A stretch of DNA of 17,500 nt from Chrysomallon squamiferum (taxonomy: Eukaryota > Mollusca > Gastropoda > Neomphalida > Peltospiridae), in contig CM022667.1 in assembly GCA_012295275.1 (NCBI GenBank), positions 1,411,443 through 1,428,942 on the forward strand. Direction: 5' to 3'. How positions within the stretch are numbered: position 1 is the first letter of the stretch; each line of letters starts with the position of its first letter. Positions 8,379-17,432 of the stretch are shown here, piece after piece. The translations under genes were made by a program, and so were the position numbers. The notes beneath the pieces were generated by a model. The model saw only the letters and a program-made list of their open reading frames with translations. It ran no database searches and had not been told where the DNA came from.

Positions 8379-9235
8379 CTTTATGTTATAATCTCTTTAT
8401 GTTTTGGGGGTTTTTTTTAATGGTTTTTTTTCAATTTTTTTTTTAATGGTCCAAAATATACATTTTTTTTTTGTAATCATTATTATCATTATGAATAAGC
8501 ATAGTGCTTTTCAAAATGTCAAGAATAAGAAATATTTTCTTAAAATCTAAAGTGTTGTTTATATTATTTAAATATTTATATGGCAAATAGCTGCTGACTG
8601 TTATTATGAAAGAAATACCAAACGTTTGACATGAAAAACTGGATAATACAGAGAAAAAACAACAACTTAATATTATTAGTTTTATGAATTTTTTTTTTTT
8701 AAATTTGTTAAAGTGATATTATAATTATATGCATTTTATCAATAATGAGAAAAGTGTTGCTAACAATATATCTCTCTTTTATGTCCCTTATAAACCTTAC
8801 GACAAAAGGAATTATTTCCCATGTCAAGTTCTGGTATTAAAATGGACATTAAAATGCTGTTTGTGTTTAAATTTATCCACTTTTATTGCCTTCTGTTCAT
8901 GCACAGTATCTATTTCTGTGTTTGCGAACTTTCTCTTTCATGGTAACATCATGCACACACATATATTAAACTGTTTATGCTTACTATTCCTTTTTATCTT
9001 CTTCTTTTTTTTTTTTTTTTTTGTTCTTTTAAAGATCGTTATTTCAGCTGCATTGTATTTTGTGCAGAAAGAAAGAAGCATCTATTGTAATCTGTGAGTT
9101 CTGTTTTATCAAATTAATCAATCAGTTGGTTTGTTAGTCTTTTGAAATGAGTTTATAATCTTGTAAAGAACAGGTAACTTGTCTTGGGCAAAAAAACTCC
9201 AAAAGCATGGATTTGTAATTTAATCTGTATTCTTA
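8379..9235. other. T-rich non-coding stretch
   Basis: It contains repeated T runs, the longest 18 bases at 9005-9022. A 122-codon frame at 8729-9097 is the longest frame in the window not made only of repeats, but it passes through that T run as poly-Phe, shows no recognisable domain or motif, and has no good start context, so I do not annotate it as a gene. Confidence 0.5.
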
Positions 9236-9245
9236 TACTTCTGTT

Positions 9246-9325
9246 TTATTCATTCATTCATTTATCTGGCCATTCATTCATTCATTGATTTGTTCATTCA
9301 TTAATTAATTCATTCATTCATTCAA
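9246..9325. repeat. (ATTC)n microsatellite
   Basis: Three blocks of ATTC/TTCA units are separated by TTTATCTGGCC, TTGATTTG and TTAATTAA interruptions. Confidence 0.9.
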
Positions 9326-9477
9326 TGAAATAGTCAAAGCTTTTGTTTCAAAATGAGAAATTTGAATTTGAATTAAACTTTTAGCAGTCCTTTCATTCTT
9401 CCATTTATCCTTGAATAATGAGTAAAATTTAAAATAATTTTTAATTATTAAATATTTATTTGTAATTTTGTTATTAC

Positions 9478-9751
9478 ATCTATTATTATTATCATCATCA
9501 TTATTATTATTGCTGTTGTTGTTATTGTTATTATTATTATTATTATTATTATGACTATCAGTAGTAGTAGTAATAGTAGTAGTATCAGTAGTAGTAGTAG
9601 TAATAGTAGTAGTATCAGTAGTAGTAGTACTAATAGTAGTAGTATAGTAGTAGTAGTAGTAGTATCATCATCATAATCATCATTATCTTATTACTGTTCT
9701 TATCATCATTTTCATTTTCATCATTATTATTATTATTATTATTATTATATT
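9478..9751. repeat. ATT / AGT / ATC trinucleotide field with a 27-30 bp higher unit
   Basis: ATT and GTT units (9478-9551) lead to an AGT block (9561-9664) and then ATC and ATT units. Inside the AGT block, TCAG at 9558, 9585 and 9615 marks a longer unit of 27 then 30 bp, made of AGT units with a regular TAA interruption. The minus-strand frame across it is poly-Asn and poly-Leu/Met from repeat translation. Confidence 0.9.
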
Positions 9752-10515
9752 GTTTTAAATTCTCATCACGATTCATATTAAAACGTGATCTTAATTTTAG
9801 ATTATCTCTGCTTTTTCCCCTCGAGTTTTTCTGGCCTGACAAGTATGATATACTGACCACAATTCTCGCCCATTATCGCCAGCGACAGTAGGATTTACAA
9901 CTTATTACCACTTGATCCACCACTCTGCTTTCATATTGACAAATCTCTTACCAGCCTTTGGTATCATCTCTTAATTATTTTATATGGGAGTGTAGGCTGT
10001 GTTCTGTGATTAACTTTCGAAGAAAGGAGTGCTTGCTCGACATTTGTCCAGTAAAAATGAACTGGTTGGTTGGTTGGCTGAATGAGTGTGTGTGTCAAAA
10101 GCTGGTCCGATGTATGAGTTGGTCCAGTGTATGGGGTGATTCAATGGCAAGGACTAGCCTGAAGTGTGGATGTATGAGTTCCATTATGAACTGAAAAAAA
10201 AAAATCCAGTGTCCAAACTAGACCAGTGTCTCTCGTGTGTAAAAAAAAAAAAACGGGTCAAAACTTTTTTTTATTTTGCGTGTGTTGTCCGAAAAGATTG
10301 ATTTGTGATTTTTGTGATTGGATGGCAGCGAATCTGGGTTGTCAGGTTTTGCTGGGACATCTATCAGCCTGAGTTTTGGGGGTTTTTGTGTGTGTGAAAT
10401 CTTCCTGAACTTGAGCTGTTTTTAGGTCCAGTCAAACAGATCGGATTAAGTGACAAAAGTTCCTGATTTTAACTGACAGGTGGAGAAGTTATTGTTGTAA
10501 GTCACAAACTTTTAC
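9752..10515. other. Complex island between two trinucleotide fields
   Basis: About 760 bp of unusually balanced composition lies between two trinucleotide fields, with only two short A runs (near 10193-10203 and 10240-10252). GATGTATGAGTT occurs twice, near 10109 and 10169, and GGTT four-base repeats lie at 10062-10078. A 78-codon frame (9958-10194) has no recognisable domain. A 16-codon frame starts at 10322. It could be an exon, a regulatory element or an old transposon fragment; I cannot tell which. Confidence 0.4.
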
Positions 10516-10545
10516 AATTAATTATCATTTTAATTATCATTATTA

Positions 10546-10611
<66 letters not shown>

Positions 10612-11050
10612 TATTATTATTATTATTACTGTTGTTGTTGTTACATTATTAATTTTGATTTGATTATTACAAATATTATAATTATTTTTTTATTATTTTT
10701 GTTATTACATCATTACTATTATTATTATTTTTACAGTTATTATTATTGTTCTTGTAGCTATTATTATTATTATTAATTATTGTTGTTGTTATTATTATTA
10801 TATTATTATATCATTACTATTATCATTATCATCATTATTATCATTAGTATTATCATCATCATTATTATTATTGTTATTATAGTTATTATTACTATTATTA
10901 ATTATTTTTATTGCTATTGTTATTATATTATTATTATATCATTACTTTTTAAATCATTACTAATATCATCATCATCATTGTTATTATTACATCATTAGTA
11001 TTATCATTATCATTATCATCTTCATCATTGTTATTATTTTTTATTAATAG
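10516..11050. repeat. Large ATT trinucleotide field
   Basis: The field contains a nearly perfect run of about 22 ATT units (10545-10609), a GTT block near 10630, and degenerate ATT, ATC and TTG units to about 11050. It is over 500 bp long. The poly-Leu, poly-Tyr and poly-Ile frames across it are artefacts of the repeat. Confidence 0.95.
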
Positions 11051-11599
11051 AGTAATAATAAAAAAAACCTGTTAGAAAACACAAAACAACAAAGACTACA
11101 AATGTATAATCTGATTTAAAGGTGCCTTTTATAAAAAAAAAAAAAATCATAAAAAATAACATTTTTTTATCTTCTCTAAAGACTTAATCCTCTTTATTTT
11201 TTTTCTTCTTTCTGGTTTTCATTATAATTTCATATCTTTTGGTTCAGATTTTCTTCAAATTTAAGATTTTTTTATTTCTTTCTATTTTTTATTTTAATTA
11301 TTAAACATCTTTTGTTTCTGGTTTTTATTTTAATTGAGAATCTTATTTTTTTTTTTTTTTCTTCATCTGGCTTATTAACAATCTCCTTGTTAATATTTTT
11401 TAACTCCTGGGATTTTTTATTTAATCTGTGTGTTCAAAATAATCTCCAACCACCTGCTGTCAAAGCTTAACCAGAAGCTGTTGTTGAGAAAACACTCTAG
11501 TTCCAGAACAAATTTAAAATGATTTAAGTACTCGTGTTCTCTGACTGAAATCTGCATTTTTAATTTTACATTTTTAGTTTGAATCATTAATTTTTGGCT
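11051..11599. other. T-rich non-coding stretch
   Basis: T runs and TTTTATTT blocks are frequent between 11160 and 11410. From 11410 to 11600 the sequence is less repetitive. A 61-codon minus-strand frame (11417-11602) has no recognisable features and is not called. Confidence 0.5.
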
Positions 11600-12365
11600 C
11601 ATTAATATTTAACATTACACTTACTAATAGTACAGTCTGTACTTTTTAATATTTGAAAATCTTCAGTACGAATCATTAATTTATTTACTTAATAATATTT
11701 AACATTACACTTACTAATAGTATACACTATATTTACTAAAATTTGAAACTATTTACCAATATTTAAAATTACTAATAGTACATACTACACTTATTAATAT
11801 TTGAAACTTCTTACTAATATTTAACATTATACTAACTAATAGTACACTTATTAATTTTTGAAACTATTTACTAATATTTAACATTTTACTTACTAATAAT
11901 ACACACTATACTTATCAATATTTGAAACTATTTACTAATATTTAACATTATACTAACTAAAAGTGCACACTATACTTATCAATATTTGAAACTATTTACT
12001 AATATTTAACATTAAACTTAGTAATAGTACACACTACACTTATTAATATTTGAAACTATTCACTAATATTTAACATTTTACTTACTAAAAGTACACACTA
12101 CACTTATTAATATTTGAAACTATTCACTAATATTTAACATTATACTAACTAAAAGTACACACTACACTTATTAATACTTGAAACAATTTACTATACTTAC
12201 TAATACTTCACACTATGCTTAGTCAACTATGACACCATACTTACTAATATTTGACTTCATACTTACTAATATTTGACAGTTACTGATATTTTGATACTCC
12301 TTAAACAACACTTCACTTACTAATTGTTTGCACTATGCTTAATATTTGACATTTTACTTATAATA
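11600..12365. repeat. Minisatellite with 22-bp monomer and 64-bp higher-order unit
   Basis: AACATT recurs at 11880, 11944, 12008, 12072 and 12136, exactly 64 bp apart, with looser copies at 11611, 11701, 11766 and 11823. Each 64-bp unit is itself three related segments of about 21-22 bp, each built on ACTTACTAATA. On the right edge the simple monomer is exposed: units start at 12193, 12215, 12237 and 12259, all 22 bp apart. So an original 22-bp repeat was amplified as a trimer. The array fades into the following 39-bp array. No coding capacity. Confidence 0.92.
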
Positions 12366-12830
12366 TTTTATATAATTGTTTTCCATTTATTATACATTAC
12401 AAGTTTTCATTTCACTGTTTTCCATTTATTATACATTACAAGTTTTCATTTCACTGTTTTCCATTTATTATACATTACAAGTTTTTGTATCACTGTTTTC
12501 CATTTATTATACATTATAAGTTTTTAAGTTTTTCTATTTTATTATACAAGTTTTTATATCATTGTTTTCCATTTATTGTTCATTACAAGTTTTTATAATC
12601 ACTGGTTTCCATTTATTATACATTGCAAATTTTTATAATCACTGTTTTCCATTTATTATACATTACTAGTTTTTAAGTTTTTCTATTTATTATACATTAC
12701 AAGTTTGTATATCACTATTTTCCATTTATTATACATTATGAATGTTAATATTATAGTTTTATATATCGTTTTTCAATTTATCATACAAGTTTTTATGTTA
12801 CTGTTTTCCACTATATATTTTATTACGTTC
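12366..12830. repeat. 39-40 bp minisatellite
   Basis: The unit contains TTTTCCATTTATTATACATT, then ACAAGTTTT and CACTG. TTCC marks copies at 12381, 12420, 12459, 12498 (39 bp apart), 12567, 12607, 12647 (40 bp), 12720 and 12806. Longer gaps carry an extra partial unit (TTCTATTTATTATACA-like). Because 39 is a multiple of three, the first units keep one frame open (12324-12527), giving a 13-residue peptide repeat that I consider meaningless. Confidence 0.92.
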
Positions 12831-13101
12831 TTCCAAAAGAGTAGTTTAATTGTGTTTGATAGGTAGGTGATATTTATATCTGATTACAAACAAAACTAGC
12901 CAGTTAGGAAGTCATTGTCTATTTTGTTTGATAAATATTGAATCACATTTATTATATCTATTCTGCTTTTGAAGCTGTCTTTTTGTTGATATTATTGATC
13001 TGATTTTGAAAACAGAAGTTTTATCAAAAGTGTTCAATAAAAAAAAACACAGATGAAACTCTATCCATTTATTGAAATCTAATATATATTTTTTAACATT
13101 T

Positions 13102-13104
<3 letters not shown>
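12831..13104. other. AT-rich spacer
   Basis: Non-coding sequence with one short A run near 13040. No element or gene is seen. Confidence 0.5.
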
Positions 13105-13145
<41 letters not shown>

Positions 13146-13146
13146 T
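13105..13146. repeat. 31-T run followed by (GT)n
   Basis: A pure run of 31 T (13105-13135) leads into five GT units. This is the longest homopolymer in the window and could be the tail of an insertion read from the minus strand, but no element body is recognised next to it. Confidence 0.9.
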
Positions 13147-13275
13147 TAAAAGATCTCTCAATAACCATTAATATTTATTGTGAAAATAGTAGTAAGTTAG
13201 ATTGTATTTGTTTCATGTTAACACATCTTGGAATTATAATTCAGGTTTTTTTTGTTTTTTTTTTAATCAACCATA

Positions 13276-13525
13276 AAAAAATCCCTTTAATTAAAATTCA
13301 AAATATTATATATAAAAATAATTTTAAAATACCATAAATACACGGATATAAAAAAGTAAATATTTAAAGTTCAGAATAAAACCATCCTCAAAAATATTTC
13401 AAAAATCCATTTAATTAACAATTTAAATTATTATAACAAGAAAAAAAAAAAAAAAAATCGAGATTTTTGAAATTCAAAATCCACCCCCAACCTCTAAAAT
13501 ATTTTAAAAATCTCTTTCACAATCT
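13276..13525. repeat. Degenerate direct repeats in A-rich sequence
   Basis: AAAATCC-TTTAATTAA occurs near 13278 and 13402 (offset about 124), and AAAATATTT-AAAAATC occurs near 13391 and 13496 (offset about 105). A 17-A run lies at 13441-13457. The relation is partly explained by composition. Confidence 0.4.
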
Positions 13526-13582
13526 TTTTTTTTAGAAAAGTCTGTTTAACTGAAATAAAGTCTTTTGTTCAACACAATAACT

Positions 13583-13800
13583 CAGGGTGTGACTTAAAAC
13601 AGAGATAACTGTAAGTGATAACGTATAAAAATCTATTTTTGCATCAACATTTTCTATACATAATGACAGCAGAATATTTAAAAACGACACATGGTGCATT
13701 CCTAATCTTTGTATATATAATGGGTGATTGTTGCTTATCTTCGTAACTGCTGTGTCAGGGTGTATTGTAAAGGATGAGACTATAAGTGATAACACACAAA
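13583..13800. repeat. Direct repeat pair, offset 173 bp
   Basis: CAGGGTGT followed by a variable stretch and TAAGTGATAAC occurs at 13583-13621 and again at 13756-13793. The 130 bp between is non-repetitive. An 87-codon minus-strand frame (13532-13795) spans both copies but shows no domain. Confidence 0.6.
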
Positions 13801-13905
13801 GCTTGTTATGTATTGATAGTCATTTTATGCTAGAATGATCAGGATGTAATGCTAAGGGTATGGTAAGTAGTTAAAGGTATGCACCAGCTACACGCACTCT
13901 GATAT

Positions 13906-14570
13906 AGATATGTGTGTGTGCGTGTGTGTGTGTGTATATATATATAAATGGAGATATACATACAAAAATATACACACTATTTCACACTAATACACTGAAC
14001 AAAATATCTGAAATATGCATAGAGACATACAGATATACATGCATAGATATGCACATACTTACAGATATGTATACACACACACACTCAGACCCATGGATAA
14101 ACACATAATGACAAACACTATGATACACACATAGACTTGTAGTCAAATACAAGCATTCATACACATATACATACACACAGTACAGATGCACACTTTTATA
14201 CTTTTACACACAGACAAGCAGATACAAGGATACAGTTTACAGAAGGTATGCATCAGATACATACACACACACACACTAGTACATATACCCAAACACACAC
14301 ACACTTGCACACATACACACACACATAGCACATATACACAAACACACACACACTTGCACATATACACAAATACATACACACACACACACACACTAGCACA
14401 CACACAATCACACACACACACACAGACACACAAACACACCACAGACACACAACCACACACAAACACACCACAGACACAAACACACACACAGACACAAACA
14501 CACACAAACACACACACACAGACACAAACACACACAAACACACACACAAACACACACACACACACACACT
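13906..14570. repeat. CA-rich compound micro/minisatellite
   Basis: It opens with GT and TA units (13910-13946), continues as CATA-rich degenerate sequence, and from about 14258 becomes dense CA with longer-period units marked by ACTTGCACA (near 14300 and 14351) and by CAGACACAAACACACA blocks (14410-14560). The 177-codon Cys/Val frame on the minus strand (14143-14676) and the 147-codon His/Thr frame on the + strand are translated repeat. Confidence 0.93.
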
Positions 14571-14864
14571 GTAAGACTACCAGTGTAAACACAGATTCTA
14601 ACAGGCTGCAGTTTTTGCCGTGTTTGTAATTTCTAAGTGACTTGTCAGATAAGAATGTTTGAATACCTCTCATCACCGGTCTCTCAAACAGCAGTTACAA
14701 CCAACACATTACCACCCAGCACTGAAAAAAATATATCTTACAGCATTAATACCACTGCTGATCAACACAACTGATAAATCTATTCCTTATTATACAAACA
14801 TACAATGGATACATTACGTTAAGTTATTGAAGATAAGTTACGTGTAGTCACTGATATAGATTTT
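14571..14864. other. Unique spacer, no gene seen
   Basis: Slightly more balanced composition, with stops in all frames except a 62-codon frame (14659-14847) that has no recognisable feature. Confidence 0.5.
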
Positions 14865-15085
14865 ATTTCATTGTTGTTATTATGTATATGTTACATTATG
14901 TCATTATATATTACAGGTATAGTATTACTGTGTTTTGTATATAAATATATAATAATAATAATAATTATTATTATTATTATTATTATCACAAATATATCAG
15001 ATGAAATCATTTTTATAGATGTATTAAGTTATTATTAGTGATCTGTTACATTATGTTTTATTATTATTACATGTATTACTTCAAG
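14865..15085. repeat. Diverged direct repeat, offset about 155 bp
   Basis: GTTATTATTA-GT, then GTTACATTATGT and ATTAC...GTATTACT, occur in the same order around 14875-14930 and 15029-15080. GTTACATTATG starts at 14890 and 15045. Low-complexity composition lowers confidence. Confidence 0.45.
14949..14980. repeat. Perfect 32-bp AAT/ATT palindrome
   Basis: Five AAT units meet ATT units head to head. Bases 14949-14964 are the exact reverse complement of 14965-14980, with no spacer. ATT units continue to about 14996. Confidence 0.9.
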
Positions 15086-15161
15086 TTATTATTCAAGTAA
15101 TTACAGCAAGTATATTACACTGAGTCAGTAATACAGAAGTGTTACATGATAGTGAGACAGA

Positions 15162-15215
15162 TATAGACAGATAGACAAATAGACAGACAGACAGACAGAC
15201 AGGTAGATAGATATA
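15162..15215. repeat. (GACA)n / (GATA)n microsatellite
   Basis: GATA and GACA units lead into about six pure GACA units (15181-15200) and then GATA. It forms the left edge of the tandem duplication that follows. Confidence 0.9.
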
Positions 15216-15582
15216 GATTAATAGACTGATTAATGGTTAAACTATGAATTTTTTAAATTATTATTCATCCTTGAATTATAAAATATAAACATGTATAATA
15301 AAAAGGTCTTTGTGTACATATATGCATACACACACACAGACATGCATTCAGACATATAGACATACATATATACATACATGTACACACACACACTTACATA
15401 CATACATAGAGACAGGTAGATAAATATAGATTAATAGACTGATTAATGATTAAACTATGAATTTTTTTATTATTCATCCTTGAATTATAAAATATAAACG
15501 TATAATAAAAAGGTTTTTGAGTACATACATACACACATCAGACATGCATTCAGACATATAGACATACATATATACACACAAA

Positions 15583-15617
<35 letters not shown>

Positions 15618-15665
15618 ATATATACATACACACACATACACTTACATACATATATACATACAGAC
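15197..15665. repeat. Tandem duplication, period about 213 bp
   Basis: Copy one begins with AGGTAGATA at 15201 and copy two at 15414 (offset 213). The shared core runs through GATTAATAGACTGATTAATG (15216 and 15429), a block of near-identity with ATTATTCATCCTTGAATTAT, then AATAAAAAGG, then GACATGCATTCAGACATATA (15339 and 15541, offset 202), and ends in CATA/CA microsatellite with ACTTACATACATA. Identity in the non-microsatellite core is very high, so the duplication is recent compared with others in the window. CA blocks differ in length between copies. Confidence 0.92.
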
Positions 15666-15713
15666 ATGCATACATACAGACATACATACAGACACATACA
15701 CAGACACATATGT

Positions 15714-15725
15714 TACATATATATG

Positions 15726-15758
<33 letters not shown>

Positions 15759-15765
15759 GTATATG

Positions 15766-15808
<43 letters not shown>

Positions 15809-15833
15809 GTATATGTATATGTATATATATATA

Positions 15834-15874
<41 letters not shown>

Positions 15875-15880
15875 ATATAT
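15714..15880. repeat. TA / TATATG alternating tract
   Basis: Every base from 15714 to 15880 alternates purine and pyrimidine, 167 bp without a break, made of TA runs and a TATATG hexamer repeat that is regular at about 15839-15874. Frames on both strands give Tyr/Ile or Tyr/Val alternation and are not genes. Confidence 0.95.
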
Positions 15881-15894
15881 CAATATATACACAC

Positions 15895-16230
15895 TCCAAT
15901 GAAATTTAAATTTTTCTTCAGAACCGCGTACAGTGACCACCCTCCTCCAATCCCTGTGATGTTGATGAGTGATTAAGTAAAATGTGTCTGCTGACACACG
16001 CTGGCAACTACAACAGCCCCAAGTGACTGAGCACACTAGCACACTTTTTGAAATCTGTTCTTTAGTATCCATCCATCGGTGGTTACATGCAAGCCACAGA
16101 TATCATATAATGGTGTAATCGCCGGGCAGCACTGACTTGGAATTTTGGGATAGGATGTCCTCGTACTAAAATGCAGAACTGATTTTCATGAAGGTGAGTG
16201 GATAGAGAGGAACAGAAATGGGTTGCTGTG
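15895..16230. other. Second complex island; exon-like borders at 15922-16193
   Basis: Composition is clearly richer in G+C than the surroundings. TTTTTCTTCAG ends at 15921, a good 3' splice site, and AAG|GTGAGT falls at 16191-16199, a strong 5' splice site, enclosing 272 bp. All three + frames contain stops within it, so if it is an exon it is untranslated or belongs to a non-coding RNA. TGTGTC-TGCT-GACACA (15983-15998) is a small hairpin. On the minus strand a 119-codon frame (15713-16072) includes about 60 non-repeat residues, then repeat, with no domain I recognise. Confidence 0.3.
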
Positions 16231-16239
16231 TGGGTGGTA

Positions 16240-16292
16240 TTTGTTTGTTTGTTTGTTTAGTTGTTTGTTTATTTATTTATTTATTTGTTTAA
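16240..16292. repeat. (TTTG)n(TTTA)n microsatellite
   Basis: Five TTTG units, a TTTAG interruption, two TTTG units and then TTTA units. A single G/A transition in the unit separates the two blocks. Confidence 0.93.
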
Positions 16293-16507
16293 TTATTGGT
16301 GGGGTTGTTTGAAGAAGATATTATTTTATTGAATGTGGTGAATGTTTGGAAAATTTTCATGGTTTTTTTTTTAAAGTATTTTAATATTATTACCAGACTG
16401 TTTTTTTTTTTGTTTTTTTTTTTAAATGTTTTTAAAATTTGTTTTAATTTTATTTTATTATTATTTTTATTTTTTTACAAAGATTGTATTGTTAATATTT
16501 TTGAATC
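16293..16507. other. T-rich spacer
   Basis: T runs predominate. The 73-codon frame at 16296-16517 is Phe/Leu-rich because of them and is not called. Confidence 0.5.
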
Positions 16508-16595
16508 ATGTGTTTAACATATGTTTTATTTGTTTTTAAATTTGAATACTTTGTGTTTAACTTTTGTGTTTTATTTGTTTTTAAATTTAGTTACT
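16508..16595. repeat. Two-copy tandem repeat of 43-45 bp
   Basis: GTGTTTAAC at 16510 recurs at 16553, and TTTTATTTGTTTTTAAATTT at 16524 recurs at 16569. Near-identical copies. Confidence 0.85.
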
Positions 16596-16659
16596 TTTGA
16601 TTTTGATAAATATCTTACACTTTGTTTCTCTGTTAAAGAATTTAATATACTAATTTCCA

Positions 16660-16815
16660 AAGATATATATATATATACATATATATATACACATACACAT
16701 TAATATCATAAGATATATATATATGTATGTTAATATCAAAAGATATATATATACACACATACACACACACACACACACATATTAATATCAAAAGTTATAT
16801 ATATGTTAATATCAA
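16660..16815. repeat. Interspersed TTAATATCA plus AT/AC repeat
   Basis: TAATATCA occurs at 16701, 16731, 16783 and 16807, usually followed by AAAAG or TAAG and then a TA or AC run whose length varies. It is a minisatellite whose fixed block is short and whose spacer is a microsatellite. Confidence 0.85.
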
Positions 16816-17130
16816 AAAAGAAAAATTCACTAATATTTAAAAAAAAATTTGCAAGACATTTTTTTCTATTTGTATACACAATGGGTTTGACTGATCAGTC
16901 AGAAGTTGCTTATAGTTTTGTTTTTCAGCCAATTATTTTTGGAACCTTGAACAGAACCACTGTTCAAACAATCTGTTGCATGCCTCTAACTAACCAATTT
17001 CCTGAATAATACATTTTCTTCACATGTACACTGATTTAGTTTGGATTGGGATGATTACTTCCCCTATCAGCAATCTTCTGTTAAGAAGTTAAGAAAGTCA
17101 GTGCACACAGACGCAAATACACACGTGGTT
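16816..17130. other. Unique segment, no gene seen
   Basis: Non-repetitive sequence with moderate composition. A 68-codon frame (16803-17009) has no recognisable domain. The inverted repeat at 16947-16967 is its only clear structure. Confidence 0.5.
16947..16967. repeat. Perfect 8-bp inverted repeat
   Basis: TTGAACAG (16947-16954) and CTGTTCAA (16960-16967) are exact reverse complements around AACCA. It lies in a unique segment (16816-17110). It resembles steroid-receptor half sites (AGAACA/TGTTCT type), but the half-site spacing is not the usual three bases. Confidence 0.5.
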
Positions 17131-17145
17131 TAAAAATAATGATAC

Positions 17146-17311
17146 AAATAAATAAATAAAAAAAAATAAATAATAATAATATTAATAATAATAATAGTAA
17201 TGGTAACAACAACAATAATAATAATAATAATAATAATAATAGTAATAAAATATTAACAATAATAATAACAATAATATAATGAAATTAAAATAAATAAAAA
17301 ATAAAATGTTA

Positions 17312-17342
<31 letters not shown>

Positions 17343-17432
17343 AATGAAAATAAAAAAATTAATAAATAAAATAATAATAATAAATAATAATAATAATAAT
17401 AAAATTAATAATAAATATATAAAAACAATTAA
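17146..17432. repeat. AAAT / AAT repeat field with a 32-bp palindrome
   Basis: AAAT units (17146-17170) pass into AAT units with AAC and AGT variants to about 17432. At 17310-17341 AAT units meet ATT units head to head, with 16-bp perfect arms and no spacer. The field runs as AAT on the + strand, opposite to the large ATT fields at 4705 and 10516. Confidence 0.93.

Noticed and set aside
8729-9097. 122-codon + frame with mixed residues
   Set aside because: It includes a poly-Phe run from an 18-T tract, has no recognisable domain or homology that I can see, and is surrounded by T-rich non-coding sequence.
9958-10194. 78-codon + frame in the complex island
   Set aside because: No domain, signal or family is recognised and the length is compatible with chance. 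The island itself is kept as a feature.
10480-10496. 17-nt micro-exon between GACAG and GTAAGT
   Set aside because: The borders fit splice signals, but such short pairs arise often by chance and no adjoining exon is visible.
12324-12527. 67-codon frame with a 13-residue peptide repeat
   Set aside because: The frame stays open only because the underlying DNA unit is 39 bp, a multiple of three. Later units of 40 bp break it.
11600-12830. CRISPR array, because of regular 64-bp and 39-bp periods
   Set aside because: Whole units are repeated with no unique spacers, and the sequence is eukaryotic in character.
13105-13146. Poly-A tail of a retroelement on the minus strand
   Set aside because: No element body, promoter boxes or flanking target duplication could be identified beside the 31-T run.
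14143-14676. 177-codon minus-strand frame, the longest in the window
   Set aside because: It is almost all Cys/Val from translating a CA/GT array. The opposite strand gives an equally long His/Thr frame, which is typical of dinucleotide repeats.
15713-16072. 119-codon minus-strand frame with about 60 non-repeat residues
   Set aside because: Its C-terminal half is Tyr/Ile/Thr alternation from the TA tract and the rest shows no known motif.
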